Shown piece by piece: positions 19,501 through 28,441 of a stretch of DNA of 64,000 bases. The stretch is from Metopolophium dirhodum (Eukaryota; Arthropoda; Insecta; Hemiptera; Aphididae). Location: positions 10,477,217-10,541,216 of the forward strand of contig NC_083561.1 of the NCBI RefSeq assembly GCF_019925205.1, in the 5' to 3' direction. A program made the position numbers and the translations under genes. Positions within the stretch are counted from its first letter, which is position 1. Each line of letters opens with the position of its first letter. Below the pieces are notes generated by a model. That model ran no database searches. It was not told the origin of the DNA and saw only the letters and a list, made by a program, of their open reading frames with translations.

Positions 19501-21977
19501 TCTTGCAAACTCTGTAAGTTTAAATATATATTTATTTAACGTCTTATCATATATTATATTATATTAATATACTTTAACGAAGGTGAACATATGAATAGCT
19601 CCAAAATAAACGAGCATAGAAAGGAATCCAGGTAAAACAATACAACATGTAATTTTTTATTAAAATCATTATACATGTATTTGGGTAAGTACCTACTTAT
19701 ACTCTATCCAGCGAGAGAAAACACCGATTCTGTGTATCCCCCTGCTATCGAAATCGGTTCAGCAATGGCAGGATGTAGCGTGAGAATGCGGATTTTGATC
19801 GGCGCGTTCTTTCAATGGATAGACTATATAGGAACATAGGCGCAAATCCATTAAACTTTCATTATCATACATTTTTAACATCAATGTGAGTGGGATAGGG
19901 GGGGGCTTTGATCCCACACAACTAAAAACTGTATATTTTGGGGGGTGCTAATGAGATATTCGGGGGGCTAAGACCCCTTAGCCTCTTTGCGATTTGCGTC
20001 TATGAGTATATATAGAAAGCTGTTGGTAACTACCAATTAAGGTTTAACTAAAGTTAAATGTTAAGTTACTTTTTTTCAATAACTTTTAACTTAAAAATTT
20101 ATATTTAAAAAAGAACTATAGTTAGGTACCAACCTATCCAAGTTATTAACTTAGTTGCTTTTGGTTATAAAATTATAAATAACTTTAACTTTACCTGGTT
20201 AGGCATTTTTCAATACCTGAAGGTAATTCTAAAATGTTATTTAGGTACATATTTATGTATGAAATTATAAATAGGTAATTATTTTCATTGAATATAAGAT
20301 GGAAAGTATCACATAATATTGGCTTGAAATCTATTTATAAAATACATTACATACCACAGTACCACCAAGTGCTCACATAAAGCGATTTTATGGTACAGAT
20401 GGTCAATTGCAAAACGAAAAAAGAGTATCAACAGCTGACCACAACTTTGAAAAACTTTATTATTGAAATGTGGTAGGTAGATGATTCTTATAGTTTTATA
20501 TCGGTTGTATATTTATTTTACAATTCTCTATTAAATAATACATTTATGAAACTTATAAGGAATCTTGTATTAAATTTACATTTTAGTAGTTTTTATCGAG
20601 AATAGTTTTAAAAAAAAATTGAAAATTTCTGAAAATTTCTCAAGGCTATAATTACCCTAAAAAGAATCAAAATATTATGAAAATTTTACCATTAATGTGA
20701 AATGTTAATATAAATAATTTGAGAAAATGTCAATGGTCTACGGTTATTAATTTTTGAGTTAAACCAAAAAAAATCAAATCAATTTCCTCAATTTTGTTTT
20801 GTTTTTCTCGACGCTTTCTAAAACTACTTGGAATTTTCAATTTTGACCTCCAAAAAGTACTAACTAATTTCACTTTTCTATCAGAAAAGATACTGATCTC
20901 AAAAATCGAATCATGCTTACTATTCAAAATGTTGCTGACAGACAGAAAAAAACACATCATTGTAAAACCAATACATTCTATCGATCCGCTCAGAATCTAA
21001 AAGATTATTTAAAAATTGTCGTATTTTAATTTTTGGAGAAGTTAAAACTTAAAATCAAAAATAAAAATGCGGGAAAGTCAATTTGAAGTAGACTTGACGA
21101 CAAATTCAAATCTGTTTTTAGAATTCTTATTGTTCCATTAGATCAATTGGTATGTTTGGCAAAGTATCAGTCTAAAATCCTATGACGCGTGTGTGTTAGA
21201 CAAATACGGAAAATCACGGTATAGAATTCCCTTAACTTATATTACTATTTACTACTTATCTATCCAAATTAATTTATAATTTAAAATAACTTCAATCAAA
21301 ATAAATGGTTAAATTTCCCAGCTGTGTCTATATATTATATATAGTACCTACATTAATAATTATCATTTTATAGATACATTAGTTGAACAATCAACAAGTA
21401 TCTTTCAGTTTTTATCCCTAGTAAAAATGTAATTAGTAACTATATAAACTTACGTGTACCTACCTTTTTCAGCGACCAAAAACATATAAAGGAGTCTTTA
21501 AATTTGAAAGATAAATCTTTGGATAATGATGAGTACAAAAAAACGGAGATTACATCAAATACATTTGGAAAAAATATAAAAGCTACATACAACTATAAGT
21601 GCTGTAAATCAAAGTTAAATAACAGTATGTACATTTTCAATTTTTAGTAAAATCATAATTGTAATCCTTTTAGAAATTTAACAAATTGTTTATGTAAAAG
21701 GCAGCAGTACAAATGAATCAATAAAAACAAGGTAATCATAAGGTATTTTCATATAAATAAATGTATAAACTATTCGTAGGTTATTTTTAATTTTTGATAT
21801 GTTAGTGATGAAGATTCTATAATTAATGAAGAAAAAAACACAACAATTCCTGTAATACTTGAAGATTCAGGTGAAGAACCAAAGAAAATAAATCCGAAGA
21901 TTAAAGCTCGTTTACATTTGGATGTGTATCATTGCAAATGTGGTATGCCTGACTGTATGTTAAGCCCAAGCTGGTAA
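16511..21977 (+). CDS. unrecognised nine-exon gene (325 aa, Cys/Lys/Ser-rich)
   Basis: Gene-level entry assembled by eye from exons 16511-16558, 16870-17079, 18353-18537, 18607-18682, 19459-19513, 19583-19631, 21473-21624, 21701-21731 and 21806-21977. All introns have GT..AG borders and all eight junctions keep one frame (978 nt including the TAA). The N-terminal about 86 residues look like a folded, partly helical segment (LRDIQKVLEEKCMKIELVQA). The rest is polar and Ser/Asn/Lys/Glu-rich, with Cys clusters WECHSKKSCKLCEH, YNYKCCKS and YHCKCGMPDC. No clear signal peptide or membrane helix is visible. I do not recognise the family. The Cys clusters could bind metal, but that is inference. An in-frame ATG at 16337 could extend the N-terminus. 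ATTAAA at 22054 may be its poly(A) signal. Confidence 0.65.
16870..17079 (+). CDS. unnamed gene exon 2
   Basis: A pyrimidine-rich acceptor (TTTTTTTATCTGATAG) precedes 70 clean codons in phase 0, and donor GTTAGT follows 17079. The encoded part (TFTELSNLRDIQKV... to ...MKNEPLFP) has balanced, protein-like composition and predicted helices. This is the most convincing exon of the gene. Confidence 0.7.
18353..18537 (+). CDS. unnamed gene exon 3
   Basis: Acceptor ATCATAG; opens GTISPKITLVTKTSVTEQ, ends SQCSHNTKL plus two bases of Arg before GTTTGA (a weak donor). Open throughout, with a stop just upstream of the acceptor in the same frame, which supports the boundary. The phase 2 end fits exon 4 exactly. 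Confidence 0.6.
18607..18682 (+). CDS. unnamed gene exon 4
   Basis: Encodes TTNEDGHIISDTDTDSQLYC then LGAKK. Acceptor TTTAATAG, donor GTAATA. It contains a short Asp-Thr repeat (DTDTD). Starts phase 2, ends phase 0. Confidence 0.6.
19252..19263. repeat. poly(C) run, 12 C
   Basis: C12 followed by TGAAAATTACTCTATGGGCG; lies in the intron between exons 4 and 5 of the unnamed gene, near GGGCGCCC-type sequence also partly seen at 19028. Confidence 0.7.
19459..19513 (+). CDS. unnamed gene exon 5 (55 nt)
   Basis: Encodes TNNNMMDWECHSKKSCKL plus one base. Acceptor TTTATTAG, strong donor GTAAGT. Carries the first Cys cluster, which the next exon extends with another Cys across the junction. Confidence 0.6.
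19583..19631 (+). CDS. unnamed gene exon 6 (49 nt)
   Basis: Reads (C)EHMNSSKINEHRKES plus two bases, between a weak acceptor (TTAACGAAG) and donor GTAAAA. Its size and the Ser-rich ending parallel exon 8. Confidence 0.5.
19835..20004. mobile_element. 170-bp TIR element, CATAGGCGCAAATC ends
   Basis: CATAGGCGCAAATC at the left and GATTTGCGTCTATG at the right are inverted repeats. The interior holds GGGGGG and CCCCTT stretches like the other members of this group. No clear target duplication. Confidence 0.6.
20369..20466 (+). other. open segment in intron 6, possible alternative terminal exon
   Basis: Reads PSAHIKRFYGTDGQLQNEK and on to a TGA, with an AG before it. Its phase fits exon 5 but not exon 6, so it could be an alternative last exon that skips exon 6, or chance. 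Confidence 0.2.
20590..21235. repeat. dispersed 'TCTGAGCG' repeat plus hairpin-arm copy
   Basis: The region 20590-21000 carries the ...GTAAAACCAATACATTC...CGCTCAGAATCTAAAA end. It runs into 21025-21235, a single arm of the inverted repeat seen at 8697-9117 (GTCAATTTGAAGTAGACTTG, GACGCGTGTGTGTTAGAC). Lies in the intron between exons 6 and 7 of the unnamed gene. The 60-77 codon ORFs on both strands here are repeat sequence. Confidence 0.6.
21473..21624 (+). CDS. unnamed gene exon 7
   Basis: A strong acceptor (CCTACCTTTTTCAG) precedes 50 codons reading DQKHIKESLNLKDKSLDNDE and ending YNYKCCKSKLNN, with donor GTATGT. Lysine- and acid-rich linker followed by a Cys pair. Confidence 0.65.
21701..21731 (+). 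CDS. unnamed gene micro-exon 8 (31 nt)
   Basis: Encodes SSTNESIKT between split Ser codons; acceptor GTAAAAG, donor GTAATC. It keeps the frame between exons 7 and 9 and would be missed by most ORF scans. Confidence 0.5.
21806..21977 (+). CDS. unnamed gene exon 9 (terminal)
   Basis: Acceptor ATATGTTAG; reads DEDSIINEEKNTTIPVILED then a Lys-rich stretch and the C-terminal cluster YHCKCGMPDCMLSPSW, ending at TAA (21975-21977). The TGGTAAAA at the stop could also act as a donor, so a further exon cannot be ruled out. Confidence 0.6.
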
Positions 21978-22053
21978 AATCATTAAGTTTCAACATTTTG
22001 TTTAGCGTTTATTTAACATTCATAGTTATAATATACCTTTATGAGAAATGAGA

Positions 22054-22059
22054 ATTAAA
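22054..22059 (+). terminator. ATTAAA, possible poly(A) signal of the unnamed gene
   Basis: First poly(A)-like hexamer after the stop at 21977, 77 bases downstream and before the TIR element that begins at 22174. Confidence 0.35.
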
Positions 22060-22173
22060 ATATATTAAACAGATTTATTGTGGTGGCAAATTATTTTTAA
22101 ATGGATAACTTGTAGACATGTAGTACCTACTTGATAAGAGTATTAATTGTTTAGGTACTCTAATCTAGATAAT

Positions 22174-23141
22174 ATTAGCGCAACTAGAGAGTAGAAATAA
22201 TGACGTGAAGGGGGTGCCGACATTATTGTTGGTACTTAACTATTTAGGAATTTTTTCTGAAAGTTTTTGAGTAAACCGGCCCCATATTTTCCTATATAAA
22301 CTGCAGTTCGACTGCGAGACGGAATGTTGACGATTCTTCTGTTTTTAATCCAGTTACAACCCAATAAATACCAATAAAACATTAGTGCATTACTAATGTC
22401 CAATAGGTAATCAGTAATATAATTAATATTATATCAATGCTGTTTGGACAAAATTGGGCCCTAAATCCCATTATATTTGGTCGATACCTACTGGCAGGCT
22501 GGTATTATATAACACCTTGGAGATATTTAGATTTCTCGGAGACTGCATCAAACGTTTGTTGAACCTACATGTGTCAAACCTACACGATGAGCATGGATAA
22601 AGAGCAAGTCATTGTTGACACTTCGGTTGTTCTGACCACGGGCGTAGATGTCCCGAATTCCTGATATGGGAAATCTTCGGAATAGCCGGCTACTCAAACG
22701 CCAGTAAAAACGACTGATTCGTCAGATGTGGTAACCTCTGAACTAACACAAAATTGCATAGATAATCCCACTTCAGACGTGAAAATGACCGTGGAATTGT
22801 CACAATAACTACCCCGACTGGTATGCCAGAGGTAATCAAAATTAGGCTCGAGTTGTCAGTTGGACTGAGGAGGCGGAAGAGCGCAGAGAAATCGAGACCG
22901 GTACGTTACCGATCGCTCATGACGCATGAAGGTCGAAAAGACAACTCAATAATAATACATAAATAAATAAATAAGTACATTTTTTTTTAAATATAATCAA
23001 CAATACTAAAATTTTAAGCTTTTATAAAAACCATTAATATTTAATAAAATGTCTTTACAAAATATATATATGGTGGTGGGGGGCAGATCTAGCCCCCCTT
23101 TTTAAGCCCCTGAGTATGCACCCCCTCATAATTGCGCTAAT
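22174..23141 (+). mobile_element. TIR element (ATTAGCGCAA ends) carrying decayed coding sequence
   Basis: ATTAGCGCAAC at 22174 is inverted as TTGCGCTAAT ending at 23141. Between them is a GC-richer block (22575-22930). Its plus-strand reading MSMDKEQVIVDTSVVLTTGV..., then TPVKTTDSSDVVTSELTQN, is interrupted by several stops. The right end has the G/C-run hairpin typical of the small elements here. Probably a non-autonomous transposon with a dead or captured gene fragment. No target duplication seen. Confidence 0.5.
22575..22930 (+). pseudogene. decayed coding fragment inside TIR element
   Basis: Successive open stretches starting at ATG 22587 read as ordinary protein (Thr/Ser/Val-rich) but stop after VPNS, SSE and ELSQ, with frame changes. 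Not recognised; may be a gag-like or host gene remnant. Confidence 0.35.
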
Positions 23142-24441
23142 GCTAGCCAAGTAATTAATGGTACAATGTATGTAAAATAAAAATATGAACTTGTCTTACC
23201 TATACTTGTTGTATATTGGTAATCGGTATTAATAATAATTCTGTAAAACATAGGAGGAATATATGCAACGAAGTGAACAGGAGAGACACCGTAGAAGATA
23301 CAATTAAATATCAAATATCTTTGAGAAATTACTATAAGAGGCTTTACGATGGGACCACATATCAACTTGGTAGAAATCTACAACTACTCTGATTCTATTA
23401 TTTATCTTAGTTCTTATCTTGAGCAAAAAAATATGATGAGTAGGTACAATATGTAATATTTTATTATAACGTATACTAAAATTAGTATTAAAAGTTATGA
23501 AAGCAATTAGATATATTAAAAAAAAATTACGTTTATACTATTAATGTTCTTTAAATCAAAAGTTTCATCTTGTATGGGTGTATGGCACACATATTGCCAA
23601 GCAATGTTTATATCATATTATGTTACCTATTGTATATATTTTAATACATTGATTTACTATACATATATGTTTTTTTCATTCATTTTAAAATATTAAATAA
23701 TTAATCTGGAATTTGTCAACTACTTTGTATGGTACAGTATACATTTTATAATGATTTGAACATTGAAAGTACGAAAGACATAAGTGATGGTGGAATACTT
23801 TCTATGCTTCTACATATAATTTATAACAGATAAATAAAAAGTTGGTAACAACTAGTTGTATTTGTTAACATAATATGATTGGATCATGAAAATACATTTT
23901 TTTTGAATATTATATCTATTCATTTTTAAAATAATTGTTCTAGGTGGAGTCAATTCGTCAAAGTGGACACAGTAATGTAGACTCACAATGTCTCTTACTA
24001 GAATTTAAATCTCTGAAAAATAGTGATATGAATATAATACAATTTAGTGACCAATACTTCTATTTTTCCTGTTACATATGATATCATAGCTGTTAATTGT
24101 TATACTGAAAGTGATTTAGAATTTATGAATTAGGTTGTCGTACAAATAATTAGTGGCACACAAACAAAACGCATATTCTCTACCTTTCTCAACATCCCTT
24201 TTTTTGTGTAATTATTGGTATTTTTTTTTTAAACTAGTTCAATTTTATTTAATAAATATTATATCAACTAATAAAAAGTTAAGTCAATAAACATTGTTGA
24301 TTTGACAATTTTCTTGTTAATACAGAACCAACAAGGCTTTTTTTATGAATTTGACAATATCTCTTACAACTTTTGATATTGTTGAATCAATCAATAAAAA
24401 TTGTTGCTTTGACAATTCGTATTATTATATTTATAAATCAT

Positions 24442-25692
24442 CATAGGCGTGACTAGACTTCATCGGCAGGGGCAGCCTAGCTAATAAACCGGCGCTACCT
24501 TATTAGTGAACTGAAAAAAGCCCTATACACCCAAAGCCGTATTTTTTAAGCCCCCTCCAAAATGAAATATTGTAATGATATGCTCACACACCATTATAAT
24601 AAACTAAAATTTTAGAGATTAATAAACAACAGCCAGACTGTCGCTTGTAGAAATCGGTCGCATCAAATAAAACCATTGATAACGACAACTAAGATATTGA
24701 CACGCACTCATAACAATATTACGTAGGATGTGTGTGACTTTATTTTATGCTGACGCCAAAGAATAATCTAGTTCCCAGGCCCACGATAATTTAGTGAAAA
24801 AGCCACCCACCACTCTCTGGTCAGCATCCTCGCGTCCGTCCCTTAAATCAGTGCATGAGCACCAACCACCGAAGTAACAACCTCTCTAGTACCAAAGAAA
24901 CCGATTTCAACGAGCGACAACTGGGCTTCTTATGCAAGCAATAATCAGTGCGTTCGTTAATTCAATTTGTGTATCTGAAGTAGTACTTTATTTTATCTAA
25001 AACCTAAAACTCTTACAATATTGTCTACGAACAACTGCGAATCAAGTAAGACATATGATATAATATTTTATGTTGATTGCAGTCAATACGTTCTATGTGC
25101 TTTTTTCCATAAAATCATATTGTACGGTGTATTTGATATAATTCTCGAATATACGATCTCGAGAGCCCTCTGAACATCTGGAGGAAGGTAATAGCGTAAT
25201 TTTTACAATTCTAACTTTTACTATTTTAATATAACTATCGGCAGGAGCCGTATTTATATTTATTTATATTTTATCTTAATTCTACGTTATTACAATATTT
25301 ATAAAATTTAAAAAAAGTCTAAATTATCTATTTACAATAATAATCTACAGTAACTTCAGAAATATTATTCATCTACAGCCTTGGATTACACCACCTAGGC
25401 ACCTAGCTACAAATCAAAAATAATACAACAATAATAACAATAATACCTGCGTATCGTACCGTACCGTCGTCGTCTGTCTAAAGTCTTTATAGTAGGTTTT
25501 TCCGATTTCGGAAGTCAGGAAATCAATCTTTGTAAATAAATGGTAATTATAACAATACCCACAAAAAAATCAAGTTTTTAAAAAAAAATAAGTATTGTAA
25601 CCCTTCTGACTTAAAACTCGGTTGACCGGCACCTTTCAAAAATTGCAGGGGCAGCCCAGGCACCCTAGGCTACCACCGTAGACACGCCTATG
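24442..25692. mobile_element. 1,251-bp DNA transposon with perfect 8-bp duplication
   Basis: Flanked on both sides by TAAATCAT (24434-24441 and 25693-25700). Ends are inverted: CATAGGCGTGACTAGAC and (complement) CATAGGCGTGTCTACGG. Both ends also share GGGGCAGCC-type subterminal sequence. No intact ORF, so non-autonomous. An 8-bp duplication is typical of the hAT and P superfamilies; the family is not assigned. Confidence 0.75.
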
Positions 25693-26095
25693 TAAATCAT
25701 TATTGTTACCATAATTAAAAACATTGTTGGTATATTGTATTATTATTGTTGAATCAACCAATATATTATATTGTTGTCTTTAGAATTATCCAAATACTTG
25801 TTAACAATAATTACTTATTGTTAATAATTATGAATTAGGATTATAATATGTTACATTTTAACTGTATTTCTGTGCTTAATACTCCAATAACGACCACTTT
25901 AATCTTTAAATTAGACAATTGTATTTAAGATTTTAAGTTATTTTATAAAACTAACTTTGGTTAATTTGTTTTAAACAATAGTTTAGTGCTTTATGAATGT
26001 CCAATTATATACTAGGTATAAAGAAATGTCCAAAATTGTCGAGTACTTTTTCTGTACATTAATATATAATGTAGGGTATACAAAAATAGATCAAC

Positions 26096-26172
26096 TTATT
26101 TATACAAAGGCCTCCATTTGAATGTGATTTACATTATTTATACAAAGGCCTCCATTTGAAATGTGATTTACA
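26096..26172. repeat. tandem duplication, two 38-39 bp units
   Basis: The unit containing ACAAAGGCCTCCATTTGAA and TGTGATTTACA occurs twice head to tail, differing by one inserted A in the second copy. Little divergence suggests a recent duplication. Confidence 0.9.
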
Positions 26173-26399
26173 TTATTTTTATTTTTATTTACATAATATG
26201 AGTTATTAACTTGATTGATATTTTTTTAAATTTTAAGCATAAATAAAACATTACATAACATTAATACAGTTTATTATAATAGTATTCATATTATACTACA
26301 AATCTGAAAAGAATATAACTTTAATTAGATTATTCAATAACTAAAATAACTGAAAATAGAAATTGGTACAAATATTTTTTAGTAATTTTAAGAAATTTT

Positions 26400-26815
26400 T
26401 TTCCTAGTATTATTATGAGCAAAATCGTTAATTATTTTTTCAATATTTATATCTTGTGATTTCTTTTTTTCAATGTTCAATACAGCTATGTTGGATAATC
26501 GTTCTTAGGTAGTAGAATTCTTCATATAGTTTTTTATAAGTTTCAATTTCTAAAAAGAGCATTCTGCAGTCACTGGTAATGTTAATAAAATAATACATGG
26601 AGTCATAATGTCACTGTTGGTTTTTTTATTGTTGGTAATATAATATTTCCGAAATGTCTGGTATATAGTCTAAAACCGTGCTTAATTCACTGCATAAGGA
26701 TGATCTATCGACTTTATCTTGTAAATAATTATTTATGTAGTTGATTATGTTGTTTGTAAAAATTTCCAGTTGATTTATATTAAGCAAACGTTCCTGTGTT
26801 CTGTTTACCTAAGCA
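26400..26815 (-). pseudogene. hAT transposase C-terminal relic
   Basis: The minus strand reads LTLPVTAECSF, then KLKLIKNYMKNSTT, then ERLSNIAVLNIEKKK and INIEKIINDFAHNN. This is the hAT dimerisation region (Pvs.aeRsFS.Lk.iK..lR..m...RLs.LalLsie). Stops replace the residues before KLK and before ERLS. Upstream (26600-26815) an open stretch VNRTQERLLNINQLEIF... belongs to the same coding block. Inactive. Confidence 0.65.
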
Positions 26816-27736
26816 AATTCACCGAGTGCGATATAAATGACAAATCAGTAATCTGTGAATCGTTACAATACTAATAATTTATTATTATTAAGAAGACGCT
26901 ATATTGTTGTGTCGTTATATCAGACAATCATTTCATCATAATATGTATCACAATACAATTATCTAATGACCATAAACCAAGATAAGTTTATTTTAGTCAG
27001 CGCTTATAATTATGAATACATTTAATTACAATTATGAATACTTTTGTAATAATATGTATCTATGTTATCATTATTTCATAATGAAGGCTTACTGATAATT
27101 TGTATTATAAATAAGATTAAAATAAACAAAACAACACTATTTTCATATTAATTTGTAAATAGGTATATCTCAAATAGTTTTTATTTGTTTTGACAGGTAT
27201 AATAATTGTGAACTCAATTAGTTATTACTTATATAATTGTTTACGAATTAAAAAATTACATGAAAAGGAGTAAAAATCTGAAAAGTCTAACTATGTATTT
27301 AATTTAAATATTATAAAACAAATAATTGAATTGTAAAATTTATTTTAAAAATATTACAGAATGAAATAACTAAAATGCTGATAATAAATAAATTTATTCT
27401 ATACTGAAATAATTATTATCCTAATTACTTTTCAATTCTGAATAAAAATATTTATACAATTTCAATTCTTAGACAATAAATAAATATATGAAGTCTAAAA
27501 ATGTTCAAAGTCCACTACTTATCAAAAAAAGGGTATAATAATTATGAGATAAATTACAACGATACCTTTTTATTTTTATAGTTGATTATTATTTACTAAA
27601 TTAGATGGATATAGCTAAGTACTTAAAGATTTTAGAGCACTTCTTCGGACCAAAAAATAAATTATTCAGAGTATGAATGCACATAAAAGTTACTATGGCT
27701 TATCCCATTTTTACTAATGAAATATAAAAAAGCTGA

Positions 27737-28216
27737 TAAGTGGATGTCGCTCTGCTATACAGTAGGTTACAAGTGGGTCAATGTATAATGGATTGTATTA
27801 AACTTGAATATTCAATGATATAATATCATTGTATAAGAAAAACAATTCTGAGCGGAGATGGTTTGTCAGTCTGGATTTTTTTATGTTTTTATTATTTATT
27901 ATTATAGCCAGTAAATTGAATTAATATTATAATATTATTATTTTTTATCCGTTGCTATGGTGATAAACAAAGCGTTAGAAATTGAAATCCCATTTTTAGC
28001 GGTTTTTCGTAATTTGTTGGTAGTTATTCCTGTGGCACTATTGATAAAATCGAAAAATGACCTCTCTAAAGTACCATCTTGATCCGATTTGCTAAAAGAT
28101 AAGGTACTATATGTTGAAATCTAAACTCCTTCTGGTAGACATTTTGTATACAGGATAAAAAAAAAATAAACACCATTGTAAAACCACTAGATGTCTCGCT
28201 CCGCTCAGAATATAAA
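27737..28216. repeat. dispersed 'TCTGAGCG' repeat family copy
   Basis: Left end GTGGATGTCGCTCTGC..ACAG, then ATGATATAATATCATTGTA and ACAATTCTGAGCGGAGATGG; right end CACCATTGTAAAACCACTAG and CGCTCCGCTCAGAATATAAAA. About 480 bp, shorter than the copies at 38362 and 45546. Confidence 0.6.
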
Positions 28217-28303
28217 ATAATTCACTTTAATTTTTGATAATTTTATTAATTCAGTCAAATTAAAAAATATATATATTATAATAGGTATTATACATACATT
28301 ATA

Positions 28304-28309
28304 TTTATT
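28304..28309 (-). terminator. AATAAA, possible poly(A) signal of KGD4
   Basis: Complement of TTTATT, 115-120 bases past the KGD4 stop on the minus strand. Confidence 0.45.
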
Positions 28310-28423
28310 AATAAGTTAATAAGTAGGTACCTTAATACTGTGTAAATATATTAAATCATTTTGCTTTTATATTTTTTTACTAAATATTTAGTATAAATAT
28401 GAGTTTAAACGTAATTCAAAACT

Positions 28424-28441
28424 TCATTCAGCTCCACCACT
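28424..28441 (-). CDS. KGD4: KGD4 exon 4 (18 nt terminal exon)
   Basis: Acceptor TTTTTTTTCAG, then SGGAE and TGA (28426-28424). The tiny exon restores the family's C-terminal GG(P/A)E, which strongly supports the gene call. Confidence 0.8.
   Translation of the reverse strand, partial: SGGAE

Larger units (their letters stand above)
21978..28423. other. repeat-rich intergenic region
   Basis: Between the unnamed gene and the 3' end of KGD4. Holds the TIR element at 22174, the 8-bp-duplication element at 24442, the tandem duplication at 26096, the hAT relic at 26400 and the repeat at 27737. The remainder is AT-rich; no further gene is visible. Confidence 0.6.

Noticed and set aside
16511..21977. 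Unnamed gene as a bicycle effector gene
   Set aside because: Micro-exons are suggestive, but I see no signal peptide and no pair of Cys-Tyr-Cys motifs.
22174..23141. Flanking duplication for the ATTAGCGCAA element
   Set aside because: The eight bases on either side (TAGATAAT and GCTAGCCA) do not match.
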